Positions 23,812 to 32,353 of a stretch of 54,586 nucleotides of DNA are shown here, piece after piece. The notes below the pieces were generated by a model that was not told the DNA's origin, made no database searches, and saw only the letters and a program-made list of their open reading frames with translations. Each line of letters starts with the position of its first letter. Position 1 is the stretch's first letter. The translations under genes and the position numbers were made by a program. Source of the DNA: DASSKK01 sp035690495 (GTDB taxonomy: Bacteria > Actinomycetota > Actinomycetes > Propionibacteriales > Nocardioidaceae); NCBI GenBank assembly GCA_035690495.1, contig DASSKK010000108.1, forward strand, positions 1-54,586. Direction: 5' to 3'.

Positions 23812-24798
23812 TTGTCGCTGCTGATCACCGGCTCCATCGCCACCGACCACCTGATGAGCTTCCCGGGCAAGTTCGCCGACTCGCTCGTCGTCGAGCAGCT
23901 CGACAAGATCGCGCTCTCGTTCCTCGTCGACGACCTGGAGGTACGTCGTGGCGGTTGCGCAGCCAACATCTGCTTCGGGCTGGGCAACCTCGGCTTGCGG
24001 CCGGTGCTCGTCGGCGCGGTCGGCGAGGACTTCGTCGACTACCGCTCCTGGCTGGTCCGCCACAACGTGGACTGCGACTCGGTGCACGTGTCCACCTCCA
24101 AGCACACGGCCCGGTTCGTGTGCACCAACGACGCGACGATGGCGCAGATCGCGTCGTTCTACTCCGGGGCGATGAGCGAGGCACGGGAGATCGAGCTCGC
24201 CCCCATCGTGCAGCGGGCCGGCGGCGCGTCGTACGTCCTGGTCGGCCCGAACGACCCCGAGGCGATGGTGCGGCACACCCAGGAGTGCCGGTCCGCCGGC
24301 TATCGGTTCATCGCCGATCCCAGCCAGCAGCTCGCGTTCGGCGACGGGGAGATGATCCGCGAGCTGATCGACGGCGCCGCGGTGCTGTTCGCCAACGAGT
24401 ACGAGTCGCACCTGATCGAGAAGAAGACCGGATGGACCGCCAAGGAGGTCCTCGCGCGGGTCGCGATCAAGGTCGTCACGCTGGGCGCCGACGGCGTACG
24501 CGTGGAACGGGAGGGGCTCAAGCCGATCGTGGTGCCGGCCGTTCCGGAGATCAGCAAGGTCGAGCCGACTGGCGTCGGGGACGCGTTCCGGGCGGGGTTC
24601 CTGGCCGCTCTCGAGTGGGACCTCTCGCTGGAGCGTGCCGCTCAGCTCGGGTGCCTGCTCGCGGTCTACGTGGTGGAGCGGGTGGGCACCCAGGAGTACA
24701 CCCTCCACCAGCACGAGTTCGTGCGACGGTTCGCGACGGCGTACGGCGAAGAGGCGGCGGCCGAGATCGCGGCGCACGTGCGCACGCCACGCCCCTAG
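23812..24798 (+). CDS. adoK: PfkB-family kinase, probable adenosine kinase
   Basis: Ribokinase-superfamily enzyme expected to phosphorylate adenosine to AMP. The 328 residues contain the N-terminal SLLITGSIATDHLMSFPGKF, the glycine pair region RRGGCAANICFGLGNLG and the C-terminal PfkB signature EPTGVGDAFRAGFLAAL with the catalytic Asp in GVGDAF. Its best match in my knowledge is M. tuberculosis AdoK (Rv2202c), which also lies near ctaC. The start is TTG with GAGGAG upstream. The substrate is inferred by similarity and synteny. Confidence 0.88.
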   Translation: MSLLITGSIATDHLMSFPGKFADSLVVEQLDKIALSFLVDDLEVRRGGCAANICFGLGNLGLRPVLVGAVGEDFVDYRSWLVRHNVDCDSVHVSTSKHTARFVCTNDATMAQIASFYSGAMSEAREIELAPIVQRAGGASYVLVGPNDPEAMVRHTQECRSAGYRFIADPSQQLAFGDGEMIRELIDGAAVLFANEYESHLIEKKTGWTAKEVLARVAIKVVTLGADGVRVEREGLKPIVVPAVPEISKVEPTGVGDAFRAGFLAALEWDLSLERAAQLGCLLAVYVVERVGTQEYTLHQHEFVRRFATAYGEEAAAEIAAHVRTPRP

Positions 24799-24908
24799 GG
24801 GCGGGGAGGTAGGGGATGACACAGTCAGCGTGCCCACGCGTCGGGAGAACACTCGGCAGTAGTACCGTTTGCGTGTCCGTGGTGAAGCTGGTGACAGAGA
24901 GGCTCTTC

Positions 24909-25802
24909 GTGGGTCCACAACTTCCGACGCGCCCCACTAGGCGCCTGCGCCGAGTGGCCGTGATGACGGTGATGGCGCTCTGCATGCTGCCGCTGGCGGC
25001 CTGCTCCGCCCAGCAGGACACCGAGTTCAAGAGGCTCGCCGAGCCGGTAGGCGTCACCGACCGGACACCCGCGATGCACCATCTGTGGATGTGGGCGTGG
25101 CTGGCCGCGTTCCTGGTCGGCATCCTGGTGTGGGGGCTGATCATCTACGCGGCGTTCAAGTTCCGCCGCAAGCCCGGCGACGAGTCCGCGCCGGTGCAGA
25201 CCCGCTACCACCTGCCGATCGAGATCCTCTACACGGTCGCCCCGATCGTGATGGTGGTCGTGTTCTTCTTCTTCACCGTCAAGACCCAGGACGAGGTCCT
25301 CAAGCCGGCCGCCGACGTCAGCGGGCACGCCGCGCACACCATCGACGTGGTCGGCTCCCAGTGGTCGTGGACGTTCAACTACGTCAAGGACCCGGCGCTG
25401 GACGGGCAGACCTCGGTGTGGTTCGCCGGAACCACCGCGCACGCGCCCACGCTGGTTCTCCCCGTGAACGAATCGGTTCGTTTCAACCTGTCCAGCCCCG
25501 ATGTGATCCACTCGTTCTGGGTGCCGGCGTTCCTGTTCAAGATGGACGTCATCCCAGGACGGCACAACCACTTCTCGCTGACTCCGACGCGCACCGGCAC
25601 GTTCAAGGGACGTTGTGCCGAACTGTGTGGTGTTTATCACTCTCGGATGCTGTTCAACGTCAAGATCGTGAGCCATGCTGATTATGCCAAGTATCTCCGC
25701 CACCTCGAGAGCATCGGCAACACCGGGCTCGCGCTCGGCGGGTCCGACGCCCGCACGGTGGCGGGGCTGAAGCCCGCGGGACAGAACGGAGCCGAACAGT
25801 GA
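24909..25802 (+). CDS. ctaC: Cytochrome c oxidase subunit II (aa3 type)
   Basis: Carries the CuA centre that accepts electrons from the cytochrome c domain of QcrC. The 297 residues start with a lipoprotein signal ending LPLAAC, then two membrane helices (about 63-85 and 105-125). A cupredoxin domain follows with IHSFWVPAFLFKMD and the CuA loop GRCAELCGVYHSRM (two Cys, His and Met ligands). The GTG start is backed by GAGAGG upstream; an ORF extending further 5' lacks support. The stop overlaps ctaD (GTGA). Confidence 0.95.
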   Translation: MGPQLPTRPTRRLRRVAVMTVMALCMLPLAACSAQQDTEFKRLAEPVGVTDRTPAMHHLWMWAWLAAFLVGILVWGLIIYAAFKFRRKPGDESAPVQTRYHLPIEILYTVAPIVMVVVFFFFTVKTQDEVLKPAADVSGHAAHTIDVVGSQWSWTFNYVKDPALDGQTSVWFAGTTAHAPTLVLPVNESVRFNLSSPDVIHSFWVPAFLFKMDVIPGRHNHFSLTPTRTGTFKGRCAELCGVYHSRMLFNVKIVSHADYAKYLRHLESIGNTGLALGGSDARTVAGLKPAGQNGAEQ

Positions 25803-27556
25803 GCGCGACCGCCCAGGCACAGTTCCAGGCGACTGCGCGACCGAACACTCTCGGCCGCAAGATCGTCAAGGTCATCACCACCACCGACCACAAGACGATC
25901 GGCAACCTCTATCTGGGTACGACGTTCGCCTGGTTCCTGGTCGGCGGGCTGCTGGCCATGATGATCCGCTCCGAGCTGGCCTTCCCCGGCACGCAGCTGT
26001 TCAACGACGAGCTCTACAACCAGCTGTTCACGATGCACGGCACGATCATGCTGCTGCTGTTCGCGACGCCGCTGTTCTTCGGGTTCGGCAACGCGATCAT
26101 GCCGTTGCAGATCGGCGCGCCCGACGTCGCGTTCCCGCGGCTGAACATGTTCAGCTACTGGCTGTTCCTGTTCGGCGGGCTGATCGCGGCCTCCGGGTTC
26201 CTCACCCCCGAGGGCGCCGCGGACTTCGGCTGGACCGGGTACGCGCCGCTGTCGAACGCCGTGCGCTCGCCCGGCGTCGGCGGCGACCTGTGGGTGATGG
26301 GCCTGTGGATGGCCGGCCTCGGCACGATCCTCGCCGCGGTCAACTTCGTCACCACGATCATCTGCATGCGTGCGCCGGGCATGACGATGTTCCGGATGCC
26401 GATCTTCACCTGGAACACGCTGATCACCAGCCTGATGGTGCTGATCGCCTTCCCGATCTTCGGTGGCGCGCTGCTCTCGCTGGAGGCCGATCGGGCCTTG
26501 GGGGCGCACGTGTTCGACGCCGCCACCGGCGGGCCGATCCTGTGGCAGCACCTGTTCTGGTTCTTCGGCCATCCCGAGGTCTACATCATCGCGCTGCCGT
26601 TCTTCGGGATCATCACCGAGATCCTGCCGGTGTTCAGCCGCAAGCCGGTCTTCGGGTACGTCGGCCTGGTGGCCGCAACCATGTCGATCGCGCTCCTGTC
26701 GGTGGCCGTGTGGGCGCACCACATGTTCGTGACCGGGGCGGTGAACCTGCCGTTCTTCTCCGGCATGACCTTCCTGATCGCCGTACCCACGGGTGTGAAG
26801 TTCTTCAACTGGATAGGCACCATGTGGGGCGGGTCGGTCTCCCTGGACACCCCGATGCTGTGGTGCATCGGGTTCTTGACCACGTTCCTGTTCGGTGGCC
26901 TCACCGGCGTGATCCTGGCCAGCCCGCCGCTGGACTTCCACGTGTCCGACTCCTACTTCGTGGTCGCGCACTTCCACTACGTGGTGTTCGGCACGGTCGT
27001 GTTCGCGATGTTCGGCGGCTACTACTACTGGTGGCCCAAGCTCACCGGGCGGATGCTCGACGAGCGCCTCGGGAAGGTGCACTTCTGGCTGCTGTTCGTC
27101 GGCTTCCACACCACGTTCCTGGTCCAGCACTGGCTGGGCGTCGAGGGCATGCCGCGACGGTACGCCGACTACAAGGCCTCCGACGGTTTCACCACGCTGA
27201 ACCAGGTCTCCACGATCGGGGCGTTCCTGCTCGGCGCTTCGACGCTGCCGTTCATCTACAACGTCTACAAGACCTCGCGGATGCCCAAGGTCGAGATCGA
27301 CGACCCGTGGGGCTGGGGCCGCACACTCGAGTGGGCGACGTCGTGTCCGCCGCCGCGGCACAACTTCACCTCGATCCCGCGGATCCGCTCCGACTCGCCG
27401 GCCTTCGACCTGCATCACCCGGAGGTGGTGCAGCTGGAGATGGCCGCGCATGGCGGCGAGGATCGAGCAACGATGGACGCGCCGGACCAGGAAGGCCGCG
27501 GGGGACACCTGGAGGAGGCCCAGCAACGGCGTGACGGCGAGGAGGATCCGCGATGA
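25799..27556 (+). CDS. ctaD: Cytochrome c oxidase subunit I (aa3 type)
   Basis: Catalytic subunit with haem a, haem a3 and CuB, about twelve membrane helices, 585 residues. Visible ligand and channel segments include FTMHGTIMLLLFATPLFFGF (haem a His), FWFFGHPEVYIIALP (CuB His and cross-linked Tyr), WAHHMF (CuB His pair) and VAHFHYVVFGTVVF (haem His pair). A charged, Gln/Glu/Arg-rich C-terminal tail after about residue 550 is variable in the family. The GTG start overlaps ctaC and the stop overlaps ctaF (ATGA). Confidence 0.97.
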   Translation: MSATAQAQFQATARPNTLGRKIVKVITTTDHKTIGNLYLGTTFAWFLVGGLLAMMIRSELAFPGTQLFNDELYNQLFTMHGTIMLLLFATPLFFGFGNAIMPLQIGAPDVAFPRLNMFSYWLFLFGGLIAASGFLTPEGAADFGWTGYAPLSNAVRSPGVGGDLWVMGLWMAGLGTILAAVNFVTTIICMRAPGMTMFRMPIFTWNTLITSLMVLIAFPIFGGALLSLEADRALGAHVFDAATGGPILWQHLFWFFGHPEVYIIALPFFGIITEILPVFSRKPVFGYVGLVAATMSIALLSVAVWAHHMFVTGAVNLPFFSGMTFLIAVPTGVKFFNWIGTMWGGSVSLDTPMLWCIGFLTTFLFGGLTGVILASPPLDFHVSDSYFVVAHFHYVVFGTVVFAMFGGYYYWWPKLTGRMLDERLGKVHFWLLFVGFHTTFLVQHWLGVEGMPRRYADYKASDGFTTLNQVSTIGAFLLGASTLPFIYNVYKTSRMPKVEIDDPWGWGRTLEWATSCPPPRHNFTSIPRIRSDSPAFDLHHPEVVQLEMAAHGGEDRATMDAPDQEGRGGHLEEAQQRRDGEEDPR

Positions 27557-27951
27557 AGATCGAAGCGTGGTTCTTCGGCCTCTGTACGGTGTTCTTCGCC
27601 TTCGTCGACGTGACGTACTGGTTCGTCACCTACGACTGGACCGGAACCTCGGCGCTGACGATGACCACGCTGCTGGTGCTGCTGGTCACGTTCTACCTGG
27701 GCGTGCACGCCAAGAACATGGACCCGCGTCCGGAGGACCGCACGAACGCCGAGATCGCCGAAGGCGCCGGCGAGCTGGGGTTCTTCCCGCCGTACTCCTG
27801 GTGGCCGCTGTGGTGCGCGCTGTGTCTGGGGCTGATCGTGTTCGGCTTCGCGATGCACGCCTGGTTCCTGTGCATCATCGGCGGCGGACTCGGCGTGCTG
27901 GCGCTCTGCGGGTGGATCTTCGAGTATTACCGCGGCGAGCACGCCCACTGA
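27553..27951 (+). CDS. ctaF: Cytochrome c oxidase subunit IV (actinobacterial)
   Basis: Small accessory subunit of the actinobacterial aa3 oxidase, 132 residues with four membrane helices arranged as two pairs. It begins MKIEAWFFGLCTVFFAFVD and contains LGFFPPYSWWPLWCAL between the pairs. This matches CtaF/COX4 of Corynebacterium and Mycobacterium. The ATGA overlap with ctaD shows co-translation. It completes the ctaC-ctaD-ctaF unit; ctaE lies 15 kb away in the opposite operon. Confidence 0.93.
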   Translation: MKIEAWFFGLCTVFFAFVDVTYWFVTYDWTGTSALTMTTLLVLLVTFYLGVHAKNMDPRPEDRTNAEIAEGAGELGFFPPYSWWPLWCALCLGLIVFGFAMHAWFLCIIGGGLGVLALCGWIFEYYRGEHAH

Positions 27952-28053
27952 CCGTGACCGCACCGTGACCGTCCGGTCCCGCGCGGGATTCGCGAGGGGC
28001 TGCCGGCGGTTGATAGCCTGGAGGTGGTCTGCCGTCTGTCACGAGGGGAACAC

Positions 28054-29301
28054 ATGTCCGTCCGTCAGCCTGTGCTGCGTGGGCGCCGTCGCGCCGCCGG
28101 GACGGCCGGCCTGCTCGTTCTCGCCCTGACCGCCGCGGGATGCTCTTCCGCGGTCGGCGGCACCGCGCCGGACCTGATCGCCACACCCTCGGGCACGCCG
28201 TCGGCGCCGACGTCGAGCGCGGCGCCGCAGCCGGCCGCGACGGTGAGGACGAACCTGCCGGACACCGGCACGGTGCACGTGGACAAGGTCGTGAAGCTGC
28301 ACGCCGAGCACGGTCGCTTCAAGAGCGTCGACGTCAGCGCCAAGGGCGGGCTGAAGGGCACGACGTACAAGGGCACGCTGTCGAAGGACAAGCAGACCTG
28401 GACATCCACGAGCTCGCTGGAGCCGGGGGAGCATGTGTCGATCAAGGCGGTCGCCGTCGACAAGCGCGGGCTGAAGACCAAGCGCGACATCGCGTTCCGG
28501 GCCGACCCGCTCACCTTGGACCAGCAGACCTACCCGAGCATCGCGCCGCTGCCCAACGAGACGGTCGGCATCGGCATGCCGGTGATCGTGCACTTCGACG
28601 TCGCCGTCACCGACAAGGCGAACATCGAGAAGCACCTCCACGTCACGAACACCTCCGGCCAGGTCGGCGCGTGGCACTGGATCAGCGACAACGAGGTGCG
28701 GTGGCGGCCCAAGCACTACTGGAAGCCCGGCACCGACGTGACGGTCTCCGCCGACGTGAACAGCGTCGACGCCGGCAACGGGATCTACGGCCAGCTGGAC
28801 AACACCACGACGTTCCACATCGGCGACGCGATGATCGACAAGGTCAACCTGCAGACCGACCAGATGAAGGTCTACCGCAACGGCACCCTGTTGCGGACCA
28901 TCCCGGTCTCGGCGGGCAAGCCCGGGTTCACCACCAGGTCGGGCATCAAGGTGATCATCGAGAAGTTCCGGCACGTCCGGATGGACGCCGCGACGATCGG
29001 GATCAGCAAGAGCAGCCCTGAGTACTACGACCTCTCCCACGTCGGCTGGGCGATGCGGCTGACCTACTCCGGCGAGTTCCTGCACGCTGCCCCGTGGTCG
29101 GCGGCGGCGCAGGGCGTGTCGAACACCTCCCACGGCTGCACCGGGATGAGCACCGCGAACGCCAAGTGGCTGTTCGGCATCTCCAAGCGCGGGGACGTGG
29201 TGGTCACCACCGGCAGCGACCGGCCGATGACGCTGACCAACGGGTACGGCGACTGGAACGAGTCGTTCGCGCAGTACAAGCAGGGCTCCGCGCTGAACTG
29301 A
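28054..29301 (+). CDS. L,D-transpeptidase lipoprotein with Ig-like domains
   Basis: Forms 3-3 peptidoglycan cross-links outside the membrane. The 415 residues begin with a lipoprotein signal ending LTAAGC, a Ser/Pro/Thr-rich linker and two Ig-like modules (about 75-260), as in mycobacterial Ldt proteins. A YkuD catalytic domain follows, with the active-site motif SNTSHGCTGMSTANAKWLF (nucleophile Cys). The ATG is preceded by ACGAGGGGA. It follows ctaF by about 100 bp and is probably transcribed separately. A convergent hairpin lies just after the stop. Confidence 0.93.
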   Translation: MSVRQPVLRGRRRAAGTAGLLVLALTAAGCSSAVGGTAPDLIATPSGTPSAPTSSAAPQPAATVRTNLPDTGTVHVDKVVKLHAEHGRFKSVDVSAKGGLKGTTYKGTLSKDKQTWTSTSSLEPGEHVSIKAVAVDKRGLKTKRDIAFRADPLTLDQQTYPSIAPLPNETVGIGMPVIVHFDVAVTDKANIEKHLHVTNTSGQVGAWHWISDNEVRWRPKHYWKPGTDVTVSADVNSVDAGNGIYGQLDNTTTFHIGDAMIDKVNLQTDQMKVYRNGTLLRTIPVSAGKPGFTTRSGIKVIIEKFRHVRMDAATIGISKSSPEYYDLSHVGWAMRLTYSGEFLHAAPWSAAAQGVSNTSHGCTGMSTANAKWLFGISKRGDVVVTTGSDRPMTLTNGYGDWNESFAQYKQGSALN

Positions 29302-29308
29302 CCCCACC

Positions 29309-29376
29309 CCCACCCCGATTCGTCCGCGGAACTGCGTCCGGTTCACGCGGGGCGATCGCGGACGAATCGGGGTGGG
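29309..29376. terminator. Large 20-bp inverted repeat, probable bidirectional terminator
   Basis: CCCACCCCGATTCGTCCGCG (29309-29328) pairs perfectly with CGCGGACGAATCGGGGTGGG (29357-29376) around a 28-nt loop. It lies exactly between the convergent L,D-transpeptidase and DeoR genes. There is no T tract, so termination is inferred from position. The long perfect arms could also mark a mobile repeat. Confidence 0.7.
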
Positions 29377-29379
29377 CAG

Positions 29380-30153
29380 TCAGCCTGCCGAGACGAGCAT
29401 CAGCTCGCTGACGTGCTCGTCGAGAACCTGGGCGAAGGCGTCGTCGACGAGGTCGTCGGTGACCAGCACATCCGCCTCGTCCAGGGTGGCCATCGACGCC
29501 AGCCCGACGGTCCCGGCCTTCGTGTGATCGGCCAGCACGACCAGCCGCCGCGATGCGCGCACCCACTCGCGGTTGGTCTGCGCCTCGGTGAGGTTGGGCG
29601 TGGTGAAGCCTCGCTGCGCGTCCATGCCGTGCACGCCCATGAACAGCAGGTCGACGTGCAGGGAACGGATCGCCGCGTCCGCCACCGGGCCGACGAGTCC
29701 GTCCGAGGGCGTGCGCAGCCCGCCGGTCAGGATCACCGTGTGCGGTCCACGTGAGGCGTGCAGCAGGTCGGCCACCGGCACGGAGTTCGTGACCACGGTG
29801 ATGTCGGGGACCTCGCCCAGATGCCGGGCGAGGGTCCACGTCGTGGTGCCCGCGGTCAGCCCGATCGCCGCCCCGGGCGTGATCAGCGTGACCGCCCGGC
29901 GCGCGATCGCCTCCTTCTCCTGCTGCTGGCGGACCACCTTGGCGGCGAAGCCGGGCTCGTCCGCGCTCTGCTCGACCACCGCGGTCGCCCCGCCGTGCAC
30001 CTTCTCGACCAGGCCGCGCGCGGCGAGCGCCTCGAGGTCGCGGCGCACCGTCATGTCGGACACCTCGAGCATCTCGGTGAGGTCGGCGACCCGCACGGCG
30101 CCGAGCCTGCGGACCCGTTCGACGATGAGCGCCTGTCGTTGCTGCGCGAGCAC
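29380..30153 (-). CDS. DeoR/GlpR-family transcriptional regulator
   Basis: Predicted repressor of the galactoside genes beside it, 257 residues. The N-terminal helix-turn-helix is RVADLTEMLEVSDMTVRRDLEAL, followed by LVEKVHGGA, the standard DeoR start. The C-terminal sugar-phosphate sensor domain contains LTAGTTTWTLARHL and VFMGV-type segments (LLFMGVHGMD). The GTG start lies 2 bp after the beta-galactosidase stop, so both share a transcript. Expected operator: the direct repeats at 32232-32260 in the divergent promoter region. Inducer unknown, probably a phosphorylated sugar. Confidence 0.92.
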   Translation of the reverse strand: MLAQQRQALIVERVRRLGAVRVADLTEMLEVSDMTVRRDLEALAARGLVEKVHGGATAVVEQSADEPGFAAKVVRQQQEKEAIARRAVTLITPGAAIGLTAGTTTWTLARHLGEVPDITVVTNSVPVADLLHASRGPHTVILTGGLRTPSDGLVGPVADAAIRSLHVDLLFMGVHGMDAQRGFTTPNLTEAQTNREWVRASRRLVVLADHTKAGTVGLASMATLDEADVLVTDDLVDDAFAQVLDEHVSELMLVSAG

Positions 30154-30155
30154 GG

Positions 30156-32192
30156 CTACCCGTCTTCCTCGAGGATGACGACGACTTCGCCGGCCGGCAC
30201 CGTGAGGGTGCCGCGGTGGCGGGTGCCGCTGAGCAGGTCGCGACCGGATCCAGGCAGCGTCGCATCGATGGTGGAGTGGTTGATGAGGAACAGGTACGAC
30301 GCGTCGTCACCTCTGCGCCGTACCACCTCGACGCCCGACGGCGCAGGTGCGACCGGACGTACGCCTGCCTCCTCGCACACTCGGGCGAGCAGACGGTCCA
30401 GAGATGTCGCGTCCAGGCAGGTGCCGACGTACCACGCGCCGCCGCCGACCGGGTTGCGGGTGATGGCCGGCACCCCGGACAGGTCGCCCTCGCCGTAGCG
30501 GGCGACGATCTCGGCGCCCGTGGTGTGCGCGTGCTCCGACCAGACCCGTCCGGTCGAGCCGTCGTCGAGGCGGGCCGAGGAGCCGGCAGCCAGAGGGTGG
30601 AACTCCTCCACGCGTACGCCGAGCAGGTCCGTGAACGCGCCGGGGTAGCCACCGAGCCGGACGTGGTCCTGCTCGTCGACGATGCCCGAGAAGCAGCCGA
30701 TCACCACGGTGCCGCCGCGTTCGACGAAGTCGCGCACGTTCGCCGCGGCCTCCTCGCCGACCAGGTAGAGACTGGGCACCAGCAGCAGCTTGTAGGCCGA
30801 CAGGTCGCCGGCAGGGTGCACGAGGTCGGCGGTGACCCCGGCGCGCCACAGGGCCGCGTGGTGGGCGCGCACCTGGTCGAGATAGCGCAGGTCGCTGCTC
30901 GGATGGGCATCCAGGTCGCCGGCCCACCAGCTGACCCAGTCCCAGGCGATCGCCGTCTCGCAGACGACCCGGCTGCCGGTCACCTCGGTGAGCGCCGCCA
31001 GGTTCGCGCCCAGCCCCACGACGTCGCGCCAGACGCGGGTGTCGGTGCCCGCGTGCGGCACCATCGCGGAGTGGAACTTCTCAGCGCCCCCGGCCGAGGC
31101 CCGCCACTGGAAGAACATCACCGAGTCGGCCCCGCGCGCGACATGCTGGAGGCTGTTGCGCCGCATCTGGCCGGGCTGCTTGGCGAGGTTGCGCGGCTGC
31201 CAGTTGACCGCGCTGGTCGAATGCTCCATCAGCAGCCACGGCGCCCCGCCGGCGAGCGAACGGGTCAGGTCGGCGGCCAGGGCGAGGTCGACGTGGTTGT
31301 CCTCGTCTTCGGCCTGCAGGTAGTGGTCGACGCTGACCAGGTCGAGCTCCGGCGCCCATGTCCAGTAGTCGAGCGGCTTGAACGCCGGGGCCATCAGGTT
31401 GGTGGTCACGGGAGTGCCTGGACTGGCCCGGCGCAGTACGTCGTGCTCGGCGCGGTAGCAGTCGAGCAGCTCCGCGGAGCTGAACCGGTGGAAGTCGAGC
31501 TGGTGGGTCGGGTTCGTGAACGTCGGCGTCGCCCGGGGTGGCCCGATCTCCTCCCAGTCGCCGTAGTGCTGACTCCAGAAGCTCGTCGCCCACGCGTCGT
31601 TGAGGGACTCCAGGGTGGCGTAGCGCCACCGCAGCCAGTCGCGGAAGGCCGCAGCCGAGGTGGGGCAGTAGCACTGCGCGACGTGACAGCCGTACTCGTT
31701 GTTCACGTGCCACAGCGCGAGTGCGGGGTGGTCGTGGTAGCGCTGGGCGAGCCTCTCCACCAGCTGGGTGCAGGCGTCCCGGTAGGCCGGGGAGCTGGGG
31801 CAGTAGGCCTGCCGGCTGCCGGGGGAGAGCCGGACCCCGTCGCGGGTCTGCGGCAGGCTCTGCGGGTAGCGCAGCGAGAACCATGGCGGCGGCGAGGCCG
31901 TGGCGGTGGCGAGGTCGACGTACACGCCGTTGCGGTGCAGCAGGTCGAGCACCCGGTCGAGCCAGCCGAACTCGAACCGCCCGGGGCTCGGCTCGAGCCG
32001 GGCCCACCCGAACACGCCGACGGTGACCAGGTTCACCCCGGCCTCGCGCATCAGCCGGACATCCTCGTCCCAGACGTGCTCGGGCCACTGCTCGGGGTTG
32101 TAGTCGCCGCCGTAGGCGAGACGGCCGTCCATCCTCCGCGACAGTGCGGTGGCCGGCTCGGCGGCCTGTCGGGCATCGGGGCGGGCGGTCAC
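30156..32192 (-). CDS. Beta-galactosidase, glycoside hydrolase family 42
   Basis: Intracellular enzyme that removes terminal beta-galactosyl residues, 678 residues. The GH42 barrel holds GGDYNPEQWPEHVWDED, the acid/base Glu166 in WHVNNEYGCH and the nucleophile Glu in LLMEHSTSAVNWQ. A cysteine group (Cys131 with Cys169, Cys174 and Cys176) resembles the zinc site of GH42 enzymes. Trimerisation and C-terminal domains follow. No signal peptide is seen. The start is GTG; an ATG at MDGRLAYGG is possible. It is divergent from the ABC transporter and co-directional with deoR. Confidence 0.95.
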   Translation of the reverse strand: MTARPDARQAAEPATALSRRMDGRLAYGGDYNPEQWPEHVWDEDVRLMREAGVNLVTVGVFGWARLEPSPGRFEFGWLDRVLDLLHRNGVYVDLATATASPPPWFSLRYPQSLPQTRDGVRLSPGSRQAYCPSSPAYRDACTQLVERLAQRYHDHPALALWHVNNEYGCHVAQCYCPTSAAAFRDWLRWRYATLESLNDAWATSFWSQHYGDWEEIGPPRATPTFTNPTHQLDFHRFSSAELLDCYRAEHDVLRRASPGTPVTTNLMAPAFKPLDYWTWAPELDLVSVDHYLQAEDEDNHVDLALAADLTRSLAGGAPWLLMEHSTSAVNWQPRNLAKQPGQMRRNSLQHVARGADSVMFFQWRASAGGAEKFHSAMVPHAGTDTRVWRDVVGLGANLAALTEVTGSRVVCETAIAWDWVSWWAGDLDAHPSSDLRYLDQVRAHHAALWRAGVTADLVHPAGDLSAYKLLLVPSLYLVGEEAAANVRDFVERGGTVVIGCFSGIVDEQDHVRLGGYPGAFTDLLGVRVEEFHPLAAGSSARLDDGSTGRVWSEHAHTTGAEIVARYGEGDLSGVPAITRNPVGGGAWYVGTCLDATSLDRLLARVCEEAGVRPVAPAPSGVEVVRRRGDDASYLFLINHSTIDATLPGSGRDLLSGTRHRGTLTVPAGEVVVILEEDG

Positions 32193-32231
32193 GCCCGATA
32201 GTGTCTGACCTCGCGACCGGGAGAGTCAAGG

Positions 32232-32320
32232 GAATCCAAACAGAATCCAACAGAAAACGACGCGATCACCCTTGACAAGGCGGGAAATCCGTTGCCATTG
32301 TGTGAGTCTCTGTTGATTCG
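32232..32320. promoter_or_regulatory. Candidate DeoR operator repeats
   Basis: Two adjacent direct repeats, GAATCCAAACA (32232-32242) and GAATCCAACA (32243-32252), are followed by GAAAACGA. An inverted relative, TGTTGATTCG, lies at 32311-32320 between the promoter and the transporter start. DeoR-family operators are commonly such direct repeats. Placement on both sides of the promoter would allow control of both divergent units. Confidence 0.55.
32272..32301 (+). promoter_or_regulatory. Candidate promoter of the sugar ABC transporter operon
   Basis: TTGACA (32272-32277) is a perfect -35 hexamer. CATTGT (32296-32301), 18 bp later, is a plausible -10. It lies about 50 nt upstream of the substrate-binding-protein start and between the putative DeoR sites. 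Confidence 0.5.
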
Positions 32321-32353
32321 CGTCCGAACGCGCATCGCCCCCGGGAGGCGTCG

